Shown here piece by piece: positions 1 to 12,100 of a DNA stretch of 64,000 bases. The DNA comes from Chelydra serpentina (lineage: Eukaryota > Chordata > Testudines > Chelydridae): positions 534,501-598,500 of the forward strand of contig JBAIAC010000056.1 in the NCBI GenBank assembly GCA_037349315.1, read 5' to 3'. The position numbers and the translations under genes were made by a program. Position 1 is the first letter of the stretch; each line of letters starts with the position of its first letter. The notes below the pieces were generated by a model, which worked only from the letters and a program-made list of their open reading frames with translations, made no database searches and was not told the DNA's origin.

Positions 1-298
1 AGAGAAAGGTCTAACATGATCCAATGGCTGGAAGTTGAAGCTCAACATTGCTGCATTCAAATGGGTTGAAAAGCACATCCAAGGATACAGGTGGCTCCTA
101 GAGGTCTTCGGAAGGCTGCACTGTTTACTTCTTGTGGTCAAGGTCCAGATACCTTAACTCATGCTGGAGGATCACCATTAGCGTTAGCAGTGTAGCACTT
201 GTGGCACACAGTGGGGCAGCTGTGGTTCTTTTCAGTACAGATAGATCGGTGTCTATGGGGATAGACAGGTAAATATAGATCAGCATTATAGGCTTGTA
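1..298. other. Non-genic flank, partly CR1-like
   Basis: No gene is visible. The first ~50 bases (AATGGCTGGAAGTTGAAGCT) resemble the region just upstream of the CR1 3' end that is also seen near 50.4 kb and 7.5 kb, so this is probably the edge of a CR1 copy. The remainder is unclassified sequence with a few GATA-like words. Confidence 0.4.
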
Positions 299-890
299 TA
301 ATCATAGAAGTGTAGAACTGGAAGGGGACTCAGTAGGTCATCTAGTCCAGTCCTCTGCACCCAAGGCAGGACTACGTAATAACTAGACCATTCCTGACAA
401 ATGTTTGTTTAACCAGCTCTTCAAAACCTATAATGATGGAGATTCCACAGCCTCCCTAGGCAATTTGTTCTGGTGCTTAATCACTCTGAGAGTTAGGAAG
501 TTTTTCCTAATGTCTAACCTAAACTATCCTTGCTGCAATTTAAGCCCATTGCTTCTTGTCCTATCCTCAGCGGTTAAGGAGAACAATTTTCTTCAAACAA
601 CCTCTTATGTACTATGTCATGTCCCCTCTCAGTCTCCTCTTCTCCAGACTAAACAAACCCATTTTTTTCAGTCTTTCCTCATTGGTCATGTTTTCTAGAT
701 CTTTAAACAATTTTGTTGCTCCCCTCTGGATTTTCTCCAGTTTGTCCACATCTTTCCTGAAATGTGATACCCAGAACTGGACATAATACTTCAGCTGAGG
801 CCTTATCAGTGCTGAATAGAGTGCAAGAATTACCTCTCCTATCTTGCTTACAATACTCCTGCTAATACATCCCCAAATTATGTTTACTTT
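299..890 (-). mobile_element. CR1 LINE 3' fragment
   Basis: Read on the minus strand this is the C-terminal end of the CR1 reverse-transcriptase ORF plus its short 3' end. The + strand begins with the reverse-complemented tail (CATAGAAGTGTAGAACTGGA, GTCATCTAGTCCAG) and continues through the diagnostic words for the LFSLEKRR-like and FWxPH-like protein segments seen in the better copies at 45-51 kb. Frames are broken by several stops, so it is an old dead copy, 5' truncated near a poly-T tract. Confidence 0.8.
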
Positions 891-963
891 TTTTTTTGCA
901 ACAGTGTTACACTATTGACTCATATTTAATATATAATTACATTAAATTAAATAAGGAATATAT

Positions 964-1140
964 AATCATAGAATATCAGGGTTGGAAGGGACCTTAGGAG
1001 GTCATCTAGTCCAACCCCCTGCTCAAAGCAGGACCAGTCCCCAATTTTTGCCCCAGATCCTCAAATGGCCCCCTCAAGGATTGAATTCACAACCCTGGGT
1101 TTAGCAGGCCAATGCGCAAACCACTGAGCTATCCCTCCCC
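964..1140 (-). mobile_element. tRNA-derived SINE (cryptodiran Pol III SINE type)
   Basis: Reverse complement shows a tRNA-like head with A box (TAGCTCAGTGGTTTG-like) and B box (GTTCAATCC-like), then a body and a 3' end identical in style to the CR1 tail (GGTTGGACTAGATGACCTCC-like, ending ATTCTATGATT). AATATAT occurs on both sides and is a likely target duplication. Two further copies lie at 23.7 and 47.4 kb. It is a SINE, not a functional tRNA gene. Confidence 0.8.
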
Positions 1141-1287
1141 GCAATATATATGATATATTATCATATATAATGTGTGAACAAGTTTCTTTCATTCAGAAAG
1201 CTGTGATCTAGGTGGCACTTACTGCTTGCCCCCCCACGGATGGGTGTCACCGTAGAACATTGGCTGCTTCCCCAAGGTGTTCCTGGC

Positions 1288-1294
1288 TATATAA
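1288..1294 (+). promoter_or_regulatory. Candidate TATA box of the FCGBP-like gene
   Basis: TATATAA stands about 45 bases upstream of a strong splice donor (CAG|GTGAGT, donor at 1339). Exon 1 of the coding sequence is preceded by a good acceptor at 2280, which requires a non-coding exon upstream. This is the best-placed TATA/donor pair I see. The assignment is an inference; a promoter further upstream, outside the window, is possible. Confidence 0.3.
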
Positions 1295-1317
1295 CACCTG
1301 TGTGTACAGGCAGTCGG

Positions 1318-1338
1318 CTAGCCAAGTACATGGGGCAG
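1318..1338 (+). other. Candidate 5' non-coding exon
   Basis: If transcription starts 25-30 bases after TATATAA, a very short leader exon ends at the donor CAG|GTGAGT at 1338/1339. It contains an ATG at 1330. Joined to the acceptor at 2280 it would form a four-codon upstream ORF that stops before the main ATG. The start is assumed, not seen. Confidence 0.25.
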
Positions 1339-1419
1339 GTGAGTACAATCTTCTCCTTTCCCTGTTGAGGCAAAGCTGCTTAGATCACAGAGTGATAGGA
1401 GCACTACAAATACCATAGC

Positions 1420-1615
1420 TAGATAGATCCGGTGGGGCTGGCTAGATAGTGTGTATGGGGATAGCTAGCTAGAAAGGGGTGAATAAAGCTAGATAGATAA
1501 ATAGAATAGATTCGATTCGATTAGATAGAGGGGTGTGTATGGGGATAGATAGATGGAGAGATGTGATTAGGGATAGATAGAGGGGTGTATTGGGGGATAG
1601 AAAGATACATATTGT
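1420..1615 (+). repeat. GATA-rich simple repeat
   Basis: Imperfect runs of GATA/TAGA and the recurring word GTGTATGGGGATAGATAG make this a degenerate tetranucleotide-based satellite in the proposed 5' intron. Confidence 0.7.
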
Positions 1616-1627
1616 TTGCAAAGTTGT

Positions 1628-1815
1628 TGTAGGCATGTTGGTCCCAGGATATTACAGACAAGGTGGGTGAGGAAATATCTTTTATTGAACCAACTTCTGT
1701 TGGTGGATGGACAAGCTTTGAGCTACCAAGAGCTCTTCTTCAGGTCTGTGTAGCTTGAAAGCTTGACTCACCCACAGAAGTTGGTCAAGTAAAGGATATT
1801 ACCTCACCCAACATG
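1628..1815. repeat. Foldback interspersed repeat with hammerhead-like centre
   Basis: Two inverted arms (about 1660-1725 and 1749-1813) carry the words CCAACTTCTGTTGG and AAAGATATTACC. The centre, on the minus strand, reads CTGAAGAAGAGCT followed by a short complementary AGCTC and AAAGCTTG. It is the same family as 43,638-43,800 and is structurally like the AAGCTTTCG family at 4.9, 28.1 and 35.3 kb. I suspect a Penelope-like element terminal repeat, but no protein-coding part is present. Confidence 0.5.
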
Positions 1816-1924
1816 TTTCTCTCAGACAGATACCTCCATATGTGGTCCTCTGCTTTGTGTGATTTTGGATGCAATACATCTAAGGCTGCTATGTTTCACA
1901 TTTTTCTCTTGTATTTATTCAGGA

Positions 1925-2065
1925 GGGGTGTGGGGCTTAGAGCAGGAAGGGCTGGGAGTCAAGACTCCCGGGTTCTGTCCCCAGCTCTGGGAGGGGAGTG
2001 CGGTCCAGTGGTGAGAGCAGGAGGGGGGCAGGGAGTCAAGACTCCCAGGTTCTATCCCCAGCTGT
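1925..2065 (+). repeat. Tandem MIR-tail-like repeat
   Basis: Degenerate units of roughly 50-75 bases contain GGGAGTCAAGACTCCC and GTTCT(G/A)TCCCCAGCT. The same unit recurs at 25.3, 26.0, 35.1, 35.5, 36.5 and 43.4 kb on one strand or the other. It resembles the 3' part of MIR/CORE SINEs that has been tandemly amplified. Confidence 0.5.
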
Positions 2066-2280
2066 GTCACTGACTCTGCAACTTTATTCATGTCACTTCA
2101 ACTCTCTGTGCCTCACTTTCTCCATGGAGAGAATCATATTTACATACCTCCCAGGTATGCCATTCTGTCCCCATTTCCCAGCTGAGGGAGGGGATAAAAT
2201 TGGCATCTGATCCTCTTTAATGTCCTCAGAGGCTGATGGCCCTGCATTAATCTGACACATTTTGCTTCCTTGTTTTCCAG

Positions 2281-2334
2281 CAATAGCAATGAAGGGGACG
2301 CTGCTGCTCTGGGCCTGGCTGGTGCTTCTGTGTG
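2281..2334 (+). CDS. FCGBP: FCGBP exon 1: 8-nt leader, start codon, signal peptide
   Basis: A polypyrimidine tract and CCAG end at 2280, so transcription must begin upstream. ATG is at 2289. The encoded MKGTLLLWAWLVLLCG is a hydrophobic signal-peptide core, completed by the first residues of exon 2 (LCTAS), after which cleavage is plausible. The donor G|GTGAGT is at 2334/2335 (phase 1). This ATG is chosen because it is the only one that gives a signal peptide in frame with the exon 2 domain. Confidence 0.8.
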
Positions 2335-5300
2335 GTGAGTAAGGATCAAAATACCAGGGCAAAGCTTTCAACCCTGGGTGTCTGAAGTTAAGCGCCAAGG
2401 AGTGGGATACTTAAGATGGTTAAGCTGGGGGGACTGGTGCTCCTTAATCACTTAGACACTGTTGAACATTCCGCCCTAAGTGCCTAAATATGGATCTAAG
2501 AATAGAGCTACTCGGTGATTTCCCCATTGAACATTTTCGGTCGAAAATTGTGGCTTTGTGAAACTTTCTGCGTCAATTTCAATGTAATTGTTTCAGAAAA
2601 AAAATTGAAGCAAAGCAGCAAGTTCATTAGTTTTCAGAGAGAGCAGGAGAAATTTATGAGTGGGATTGTATGATGGGTTGTAGGGCCTAGCAGCCTGGGG
2701 CTAACGTCCGGTTTATGTCTTATGTTCCTAAATCCCACGGTCAGGGTTTCAGCTGTCTGCCATCAGTGGTCAGGAAGGGAATCCCTCCACACCCCCACCT
2801 CCTGCTTTCATGCATTCTGGGAGGATTTTTTAATCTCGTTCCTCTGAAGCATCCGGGACGGCCACAACTGGGGATGGGACATTGGCCATGGTGAGCCATA
2901 GCTCTGAGGTGGCACCAAGTTTTCTCTCTCAGGTGGTTGCTGGCTGGTTCTTGCTCATATGGCTCAAGGTCTAACTGATCCCCATAGATGGGGTAGGAAG
3001 GAATTTTCTCCCAGATGAGATTGGCAGGGACGTTGGAGGGTTTCTGCCTTCCTCTGCAGTGGGTGGTTGCTGGGATTATCTAGGTATATTTAATTTAGGG
3101 CTGACAAATGATTAAAAAAATTAATTGCGATTAATCACACGTTTCAATAAATTAATCGCGATTAATTGCAGTTTTAATCACACTGTTAAACAATAATAGA
3201 ATACCAACAGAAATTTATTATGAATATTTTCGGATATTTTCCTACATTTTCAAATATATCCATTTCAATTACAGCACAAAATACAAAGTGTACAATGCTC
3301 ACTTTAGATTATTTTTAATTACAAATACTTACAATGTAAAAAGATAAACAAAAGAAATAGTATATTTCAATTCACCTCACACAAGTACTGTAGTGCGATC
3401 TCTTTATTGTGAAAGTGCAATTTACAAATATAGATTTTTGTTGTTGCATAACTGCACTCAGGAACAAAACAATGTAAAACTTTAGGGCCTACAGATCCAC
3501 TCAGTCTTACTTCTTGTTCAGCCAATCGCTAAGACACATTTACGGCAGATTCAACAGTGTGATTAAAACTACGATTAATTGTGATTAATTTTTAAAATTG
3601 CGATTAATTGTTTTGAGTTAATTGCATGAATTAACTGCGATTAATTGACAGACCTAATTTAATTTAATCATTTCCCTGCCATTGCAGGGGCCCCAGGCAC
3701 TGGAGGTGCTCAATCCCTCCTCTCCTCTGCCTATGGCATATAATAGTTTATTTTGCTGTGGTTTGTAATACTTTGGTCTAATTTCAGTTGATGGGTTGGT
3801 GCAGGTTCTTGCTGGTTTTGGTGGCCTCTGATGTACAGGAGGCCAGCTAGGTACTCTGGTGCTCCCTTCTGGCCTTAAACTTTATAACTCTATGATTTCA
3901 ATTATGTCAAAATGGAACATTTGCACGTTTTCAGAATTAAATGTTTTTGATTTTTCATTTCATAACAGCTTTTCACTTTGAAATGTATTTTATTGTCCAT
4001 TATACTTTTTTAATAAAATAAAAGCATTCAAAATCAAAATAAAACATTTCAATTTTATTAAAATGCTTCGATTGACTCAAGATAAAATATCATTTTGGGG
4101 GGAAAATTAATGTTTCTTTCTGATTTGGGACAAAAAGAAATCTTGATATCTCAGAATTTCCCACGGAATGAAATTTCTAAGTTTGGACCAGTTCTATTTA
4201 AGGGTCTAACTTTAAGCATGCAGAGTTTAAATGTTTTCCCAACTCCTGATAAATTATTGCTGCTGTTCATGAGGTGTATTACAGTAGAACCTAGGAGCCC
4301 CAGTCATGGATCAGGACCCCTCTGTGCCAGGCTGTCAGGGTTCCCTCCCCACTCTAAACTCTAGGGTAAAGATGTGGGGACCCGCATGAAGAGCTCCTAA
4401 GCTTATTTCTACCAGCTTAGGTTAAAACCCCCAAGGTACAAAATTCCCTGCACCCTGAGAAATGCTTCTCACTGCCACCATCATAGAATCATAGAATCTC
4501 AGGGTTGGAAGGGACCTCAGGAGGTCATCTAGTCCAACCCCCTTTCCTGTTTAAAGTGTGTTTAAACAGGAATCCAGGAAAGGAAACCACTTGAAGTTTC
4601 TCTTTCCCCCCAAAATACCCTCTCAAGCCCGTACCCCCCTTTCCTGGGAAGCTTGAGAATAATCTCCTAACCAATTGGTTACACAGTGATCTAAAAAAAC
4701 CCCACCCCCGGGGTTTTTAACACCATAGAAAACAGTCCGCTTCTTAAAAGAAGGATTTTATTAAAACAAAGAAGGTAAAATCAGCTCTGTAAAATCAGGA
4801 TGGTAACTATTTTACAGGGTACTCAATTTCCAAACTCAGAGGGATTCCCCCTCTGGACAAACCCTTAAAGTTACAGAAAAAAAAAGGTTTAAGTGTAGTA
4901 GCCGTGTTAGTCTGTGTCAGCAAAACGAAAATAAGAAAGAAAAACTTGTAGCACCTTAGAGACTAACAAATTTATTTCAGCATAAGCTTTCGTGGGTTAA
5001 TACCCACTTCATCGGATGTATGGAATGAAATACACAGTAGACAGATATTTATACAGTCAGAGAAACATGATAAGGTCGAGGTGTATAGACCAATCTTAAG
5101 AGGCTAATTAGTTGAGAGGAACCATAACAGCAGGGGAAGAAAAAACTTTTGAAGTGATAAACAAGATGGTCACAATAACCCCTCCCTCTCAAACAGGGAA
5201 CGTACCAAGCAAAAATAAACAGAAATCTACTCGCTATGCTATCTAAACTTACTTTAGAAAAGTGAGGATTTGATGAAAAGATGACTGGTTCCTTCTGACT

Positions 5301-6099
5301 CCAAGATCACTCTGAGTCTGACAAAGACTCACACACAAAGCTTTCCCCCTCCCAAGATTTGAAAGTATCTTGTCCCCTTATTGGTCAGATGCCGGCCAGG
5401 TCAGGTGTCGGTCTGGTTACCTGCATTTCTTAACCCTTTACTGGTAAGAGGATTTTATCTGCATCAGACCCTCTCCCCCTTCCCTTTATATTTATGACAC
5501 AGGCACTGTACATTATTATTGCTATATATTAGGTCTATTATGGCAGCATCTCAGCACCCCAGTCATAGACCAGGACCCCGATGTGCCAGGCGCTTTAGAT
5601 TATTTTTGCTGTTTATTAGGTGTACTACAGTTGCAGTTAAAGCCTTATAACAGCTAAAACACAAATTGTCAACATCCCATGTCAAAATATACATAATAAA
5701 TAGCCTGAAATCTAACTCTAATCAGTTCTCAAGCAGCATTTTTCTTACGTTGTGCATTTTAGTTACTATCAATGGCATTTTTTTTGTCAGTGTGTGCATG
5801 TACGGTGACATTTATCAATACAAATGTAATCCTTCCAAGCCCATCAATAGACTGTGGTTTTAACACACTGGTAGCCTAACTATTCCCCTGTCTCTTGAAC
5901 CCCTGGGCTTCTTATTTGAACATATTCTTGTTGAACTCAAGAGCTCACTGTTAGGAGCCTCTGGGTTTGGGATAGATAGTTAAAGTCATGGGCATGAAGT
6001 ACTCAATCATTTGGCACATGGACAGCATTGTGACCAGTGGTCTTTAGAGCTAAGTGGAGATACAGCTACGGCTTGCACTAAAGCTCCTTAGCTCAGAGG

Positions 6100-6145
<46 letters not shown>

Positions 6146-9100
6146 TTCCCACTATTTTGGTATCATGTGTAAACAATGTGCCTGGAATTATTGGGCCAGG
6201 TTATGTAAGGTTCTGCCCCTGGGAGAAAGCGCCAAGGAGCAGAAGTGGGAGGAATCGTGGTTCTGTACCAGTGTACAGAATTGGCTGGTACATGATGGGG
6301 AAGGAGAAATTGATTAATTTCCGCTCTCCATGGGGATGAAATTGATTATTTCCCCCTCTCCAAGGGGAATTAGAGTGGCTAAACGTCACGGCTACTTGAG
6401 TAAGGCTAAGATTTTGTCATGGATATTTTTAGTAAAAGTCACGACCAGGTCACGGGCAATAATGAAAAATTAACGGACGCCCGTGGCAGCGGGGGTCCTC
6501 ACTGCCACCCGTAATGGCCGGGAGCTGCAGGGAGTCTGCCTGCCTCCAGAGATGGAAGGGCACCCTGCAGCTCCCAGCTGGCACTGGCTGAAGTCACGGA
6601 GGTCTTTGGAAGTCATGGATTCCATGACTTCTGTGACCTCCGTGACTAAATCACAGCCTTACTCATGAGAGGGTGTAGACTCAGCAAGTTAACCTACAGT
6701 TATTTATATTAACGAATAGAAAGGGAACACAACCTCTAAGACCACTGCTTCTTCTTATCCTCTTAGCGCTGGGATGGTGGAGAGTGAAATGGGTTAAGGG
6801 GTGACTTGATCATAATCTATAAGAGGAGAGGCCAAACCGTGGTTCACGAGCCACATGTGGCTCTTTTACAGTTAAAGTGTGGTTCGTGGAGCCCCCCCCC
6901 CCCCGCCTCTATATTCTCTGCCTACCAGATGGGAGGGGGGGGTGGGATTGCAGGGATTCTGCCCTGAGGCAGGGTGGTGGGGCTAGGGGCTTCTTCCCAG
7001 TTTTGGGGGGGGTATTTAGGGGCTTCTGCCACATGGCAGGTGCCTCCCACGGGGCTGAAGCCCCTACCTCCACCACCCTGCCACAGGGCAGAAGCCCCAA
7101 GCTCTGGCAGGTGAGCCCAGCTCTTGAACTTCTCAAGATGTGCAGCTCAGGGGATCAGTAAGTTTGGCCACTCCTGGTCTATAAGGGTAGGTCTATACTT
7201 ACACGTCCGGTTGGAGGCGCGGGATCGATGTTCTGGGTTCGATTTATCGCGTCTTGTCTAGACGCGATAAATCGAACCAGGAAGTGCTCCCCGTCGACGC
7301 CGGTAATCCTGCTCTGCGAACGGAGCAGGCGGAGTCGACGGGGGAGCCTGCGCGCCGCGTGTGGACCACAGGTAAGTTCGAACTAAGATACTTCGACTTC
7401 AGCTACGTTATTAACGTAGCTGAAGTTGGGTATCTTAGTTCGACAGGGGGGGTTAGTGTAGACCTAGCCTAAGTATCTACATGGGGAAGAAATATTCCAT
7501 AATGGGTTCTTCAATCTAGCAATGGTCTAACAATATCTAATGACTAGAAGCTGAAGCTAGTCACATTCAGATTGTAAATCGGGAATATATGTTTAACAGG
7601 GAATGTAATTAACCGTTGGAACAATTTATGAAGGGCCGTGGTGGATTCTCCATCACTGACAATTTTAAAATCAAGATCAGATGTTTTTCTAAAAGGTCTG
7701 CTCTAGTTCAAAGAGGAATTATTCTGGGGAAGTTCTCTGGCCTCTCTTATGCAGGAGGTCAGACTAGATGATCACAGTGGTCCCTTCTGGCCTTAGAAAT
7801 AATGAATATAATATGAAAGTCAAAACAAAATAAATCAAGAAAATAAAAGTCAAAATGAAATATATTTACCATATTGAAATGACATAGTTCCACATTATCA
7901 AATCGAAATGTTTCAAAATGGTCCCAAACTGAATTTTTTTGAAATATCCATTTAATGGGAAATTAATTGAAATTAATTCCCCCCATCTTACCGCTCCACC
8001 CAAAAGGTCAGAATTTCCGGCGGAACAGAAATCCTGTTTTCTGATCAGCTGTGCTGGCTGCAGTCAGAGCACCTGTGACAGCTTCAGTAACGCCAATCCC
8101 CAAAATTCAAAAATCATGAGTCAAACTCTGACCTCACAAATGATGAGATTAGCCCAAAATCATGAGTGTAGACTTGGCTTCACATAAGTAACTCACCTCA
8201 TTTGTTAGTGGGCATGATTGGGAAGGTGAATGGATGGAAGGTTAAGCTGTAAATAGGGGCTTCTCAAATAGTATGCTGGAGTCAGGATGTCTGTGTTAGC
8301 TAAAATAATCAATGACACCCTGATGGTAGGAACTATGGACAAGATAAATCTGAAATGTGAAGATCAGGATCCATGTGAGGAGCACAAGGACAGAGCATGC
8401 TGTACAGGGATTGGTTCCTGCAAAGTAACCGAGCCAGTCCAAAAATGTGTGGTGCAATGTATAGCAAACGCAATGCAATGTCTACATGTATATAAAGGAA
8501 GAGGTTTGCTGTGTAACTTTGGTTCTTCTTCAGGTAGTGACCCCTATGAGTGCTCTACTGTAGGTGGAGTAATGCCTCCTGCCTCTGGGATTGGAGAGCC
8601 GCAGTGCCCGTTGGGCCACACATGCACTCCATGCTGTGAGCACTGTGCGATCCAACCGCCCTCAGTTCCTTCTCAACCACCTTTGGTCTGGGGCTGAGTC
8701 CTGAGCAGAGCCCTTCAGTCATCCCTAGTCTTCAGTAATAGCAGTAATAGTAGTGTTTCTATTATAGTTTTGTAGATACTAGCTGTGTCCTTTAATTTTT
8801 CTTCCCGCTAGAGAAAAAATTACCATTGCTATTTCCTCCCATTGTTCTTTACCGTAGCGTAGGTTTACTTTTTTTCTACATTGTTGCTGATCAGAAGGCC
8901 ATCCCCTCAGTTACTGCACAGGTAAGTAACAGAGGGGTAGCCGTGTTAGTCTGGATCTGCAGAAGCAACAAAGGGTCCCGTGGCACCTTATAGACTAACA
9001 GAGGTATTGATACCTCTGTCAATACCTCTGTTAGTCTATAAGGTGCCACAGGACCCTTTGTCGCTTCTACAGATAAGTAAGTTTCTCATCTGTGATATGC

Positions 9101-12100
9101 CCTATACCAACCCCCTAAAACTTGAGTCTAATCAACTCAACATAGTTTTTCCAAATAAAGGAACATGAGTAATGAAATCCAGAGTCAAACTGAGTGCTTT
9201 GGATCCCAGAGAACTGGATGAAGTGTTCTCCCAGACCTGGACAAGGTGTTCTGGATAAGCCAACTAGAAAAGGTCTCAGACCAACAATGAGATGTTTTTA
9301 AATGAAGATGATAGTGTGTGTTTTGGGCTTTTTCTTTTTTGAACCCCCCACCCTCCCCGTGTGTGCGAGAGAGGCACTGACAATGCTGCTGGCTCTCACA
9401 AATGTACAATGACATACAGGTTTTTGACCCTGCTGCAGAACCTCTTGCTAAAGAACCCGATTGAAAGCAAAGTGCTCAGATCTGTATAAAGTGCCACCTG
9501 ACTGTGCTGAGCTCACAGATTTTCCCTGACCCCTCAAAATGCCAAATAACTAACGCTGTACCACTCCTCTAGCCCCACATCTGCCACCCCACATCCTGTT
9601 TTGACAATTTCACAAAAAAACCTGTTTCTTTAATTTCAAAGTGACTTTTTGTTTTGACATGTACATTTACTTCTTCTAAAACTATGTGAAAAAAAGATCA
9701 AAACTGGAATGAAATGTTGTGAAATTATCAAATCAAAATGTTTCAGTTGATTCAAACTGAGAAAAAATTCAGAGTTTTGGTTTGCAAAAATTTTCAGCAT
9801 TCCACATTTCATTCCAATTTGGAATGGGAAAAAAATAGAAATATTGAAAGTTCTCAATGGGAATATAATTTCCTATCCAGTCCTTATAATCAAAGTGTTG
9901 TACAAAGCAGGTCATTATCATGATTCCCATTTTACAGTTGTGGAAATTAAGGCACAGCAAGGGGAAGTGCTTTGTCTACAGTCACCCAGCAACCCAAGGT
10001 CAGACCTGTGAACAGAACCCATATCTTATGAATTCCAGTGCCCAGTTTTAGCCACTATACGACACTGGAGTCAAAGCTGCACAGGTGTCTTCAGACGGTT
10101 AAATAGTCAAGCTGGTTTAAGGTTTTTTAAAAAAGGATTCTTATTAGAAATGGCCTTTTTAAAATAACTTTTGCAAAATCGATGGGTTTCTGCACCTTGA
10201 AATGTTTTGTTTTTTGAAAAATGTAAATAGAAACTAAACAAAAAAATATGGCCTGTTAGTTTTTCTATTTTTTTAAAATATTTTTTCATCTTCCTTTTTA
10301 GCCTTCTTGTGCTCAGTCAACTCTATGTTTGGTCGTCTTCTTCCTCTTCTTATCTGTGGTAATTCATTCCTTTTCTATTTGGTTTTCTTTGAGTGAAATT
10401 TTTAAAGTTTTTGGTTCTTCTTGCTCAATCTTCTTCAAGTTGGGATTTTTTCATGCTCATTCTTCTTCTGTCTTCTTTATTCTCAATCTTTTTCTTCATG
10501 TTTGGATTTCTTCATGTTTCTTCTTCATACTGTTCCATCTTCTTCATGCTCAATCTTCTTCTGCTGTGTTCTTTTGTTCAGTATTATTATTCAAGTCTGG
10601 ATTTCTTCATGCTCATTCTTCTTCTGTCTTCGTGTTCAGCGTTCTTCTTCAAATTGAGATTTCTTCATGCCCATTCTTGTTCTGTCTTCATGCTCAGTTT
10701 TCTTCACTTTTGGATTTCTTTGTGCTCATGTAACCCACAGACCTCCTGGGTGTGGTATTCTGTCCCATCTAGTGGCACCAAGACCGCTTAGAGAGCGATA
10801 TAAAATGAGTGCTCTACAGCTTTAGCTAACAGGCAGATGGATTTTAGCTCATGCTATAGAGGCTCATACACTAACGTCCAGAAGTCCCCGGTTTGATCCC
10901 ACCCGCCGACGGACCGGTGTCTGTCAGTGTTACACTCACTCTTCATCTTGTTCTAGTTTCTTGTTGCTCAATCTTTTCTCTCATTAATGCTCAGTCATTC
11001 TTCTCCATCAATTTTGAGTTTCTTCATGTTTGGTTCTCATCTTCTTGATTTTCTGTCTTCTGCCTCACATTTGATCTTCCTTGTTCTTGTGTTTGTTCAC
11101 ACTTCTTTGTAGTCTTCTTTGTGTTCATATTCAGTGGTTCTTGTTTTTCATATTCAGGCATCTCTGCAATGGCTGATTTACTTGCTTCATTTTTTGTCTT
11201 TTTCACATTTAACCTTCTTCATATTTTTTTCCTACTTTTATTAGGTCCTTGGATTTGGTCTTCTTCATGCTAGGTCTTCTTTTGCATGTTCTCCCTTTTC
11301 CATGAGGAAATTGATAGTCTAACGCAGTGTTTCCCAAACTTGGGATCCCGCTTGTTCAGGGAAAGCCCCTGGAGCGCCTGGCTGGTTTGTTTACCTGCTG
11401 CATCCGCAGGTTCGGCTGATTGCGGTTTCCACTGGCCGTGGTTCACTGTGCCTGGCCAATGGGAGCTGTGGGAAGCAGCGCGGGCCGAGGGATGTACTGG
11501 CTGCCGCTTCTCACAGCCCCCATTGGCCGGGCACAGCGAACCGCGGCCAGTGGGAGCCGCGATCGGCCGAACCTGCGGATGTGGCAGGTAAACAAACGGG
11601 CCAGGCGCTCCAGGGGCTTTCCCTGAACAAACGGCATCCCAAGTTTGGGAAAAACTGGTCTGATGGTTAAAGCAGAAGCATCTGGGAATCAGGACTTCTC
11701 ATTTCTATTTTTAAGTCTGAAAGGAAAGTGGGATTTAGGGTTGAACTAAGAGGGCCTAGGAGTCAGGACTCCAGCATTTTATTCCCACCTCAGGTAGGTG
11801 ACTAGTATTTCTTGCTTAGAGCAGTGAATCTGGAAGTTGGGACACTTGAGTTCTATTCCCAGCTGTGATTTGGTGTGGGGTTTCTGACCCTCTTTCTTAA
11901 CCCATAATCTGTTACTTTCAGGTCTTTGCACAGCAAGTTTCCGTGGGAAAGAATTCATTACAGTCTTCATGCAAAACTATGTCAAAAGTGTCAGAGCAGA
12001 TTGCAAGCTGTTCATCACTGGTTACCATGCCTCCACTACGGTTACTGTGACGGTGAACAAGGGTACGTTCCGGAAAGAGACACCTGTTGGAGAAGGACAG

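Larger units (their letters stand above)
4333..5499 (-). mobile_element. Solo LTR of an endogenous retrovirus-type element
   Basis: Starts TGTCAGGGTTCC and ends TTTATGACA, a TG...CA structure flanked by the 5-bp duplication CAGGC (4328-4332 and 5500-5504). The minus strand holds an AATAAA-type signal (from TTTTATTAAAAC), so the LTR probably points leftward. It is interrupted by a CR1/SINE tail (4479-4548) and a foldback-family repeat (4888-5180). No internal genes are present. Confidence 0.7.
6780..7812 (+). mobile_element. CR1 3' region interrupted by two nested transposons
   Basis: GGGGTGACTTGATCATAATC at 6800 resumes after 7470 with GTATCTACATGGGGAAGAAA and runs to a CR1 tail (GGTCAGACTAGATGATCACA, TGGTCCCTTCTGGCCTTAGA). 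The colinear uninterrupted copy at 50,320-50,700 shows exactly what was split. The inserts are 6824-7177 and 7185-7469. Confidence 0.7.
2335..11921 (+). other. Intron 1 (9.6 kb), repeat-filled
   Basis: Bounded by GTGAGT and TTACTTTCAG. It contains no supported gene. Its content is listed separately: CR1 pieces, several hAT and MITE insertions, an LTR, foldback repeats, a MIR-like SINE and a pyrimidine-rich degenerate tandem repeat. Confidence 0.75.

Noticed and set aside
7254..7472. 72-codon frame in intron 1
   Set aside because: It lies inside a Harbinger-like MITE made of two hairpins.
8287..8697. 136-codon + strand frame rich in cysteine, looking like a small secreted protein
   Set aside because: It lies in intron 1 within an interspersed repeat, has no signal peptide or domain order, and lacks splice or poly(A) context.
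10329..10791. Hydrophobic, serine/phenylalanine-rich frames suggesting a membrane protein
   Set aside because: They are products of the TTCTTC-type pyrimidine repeat in all three frames.
11286..11637. Overlapping frames on both strands of a GC-rich block, possibly a CpG-island gene start
   Set aside because: The block is a foldback hAT MITE with terminal repeats and an 8-bp duplication.
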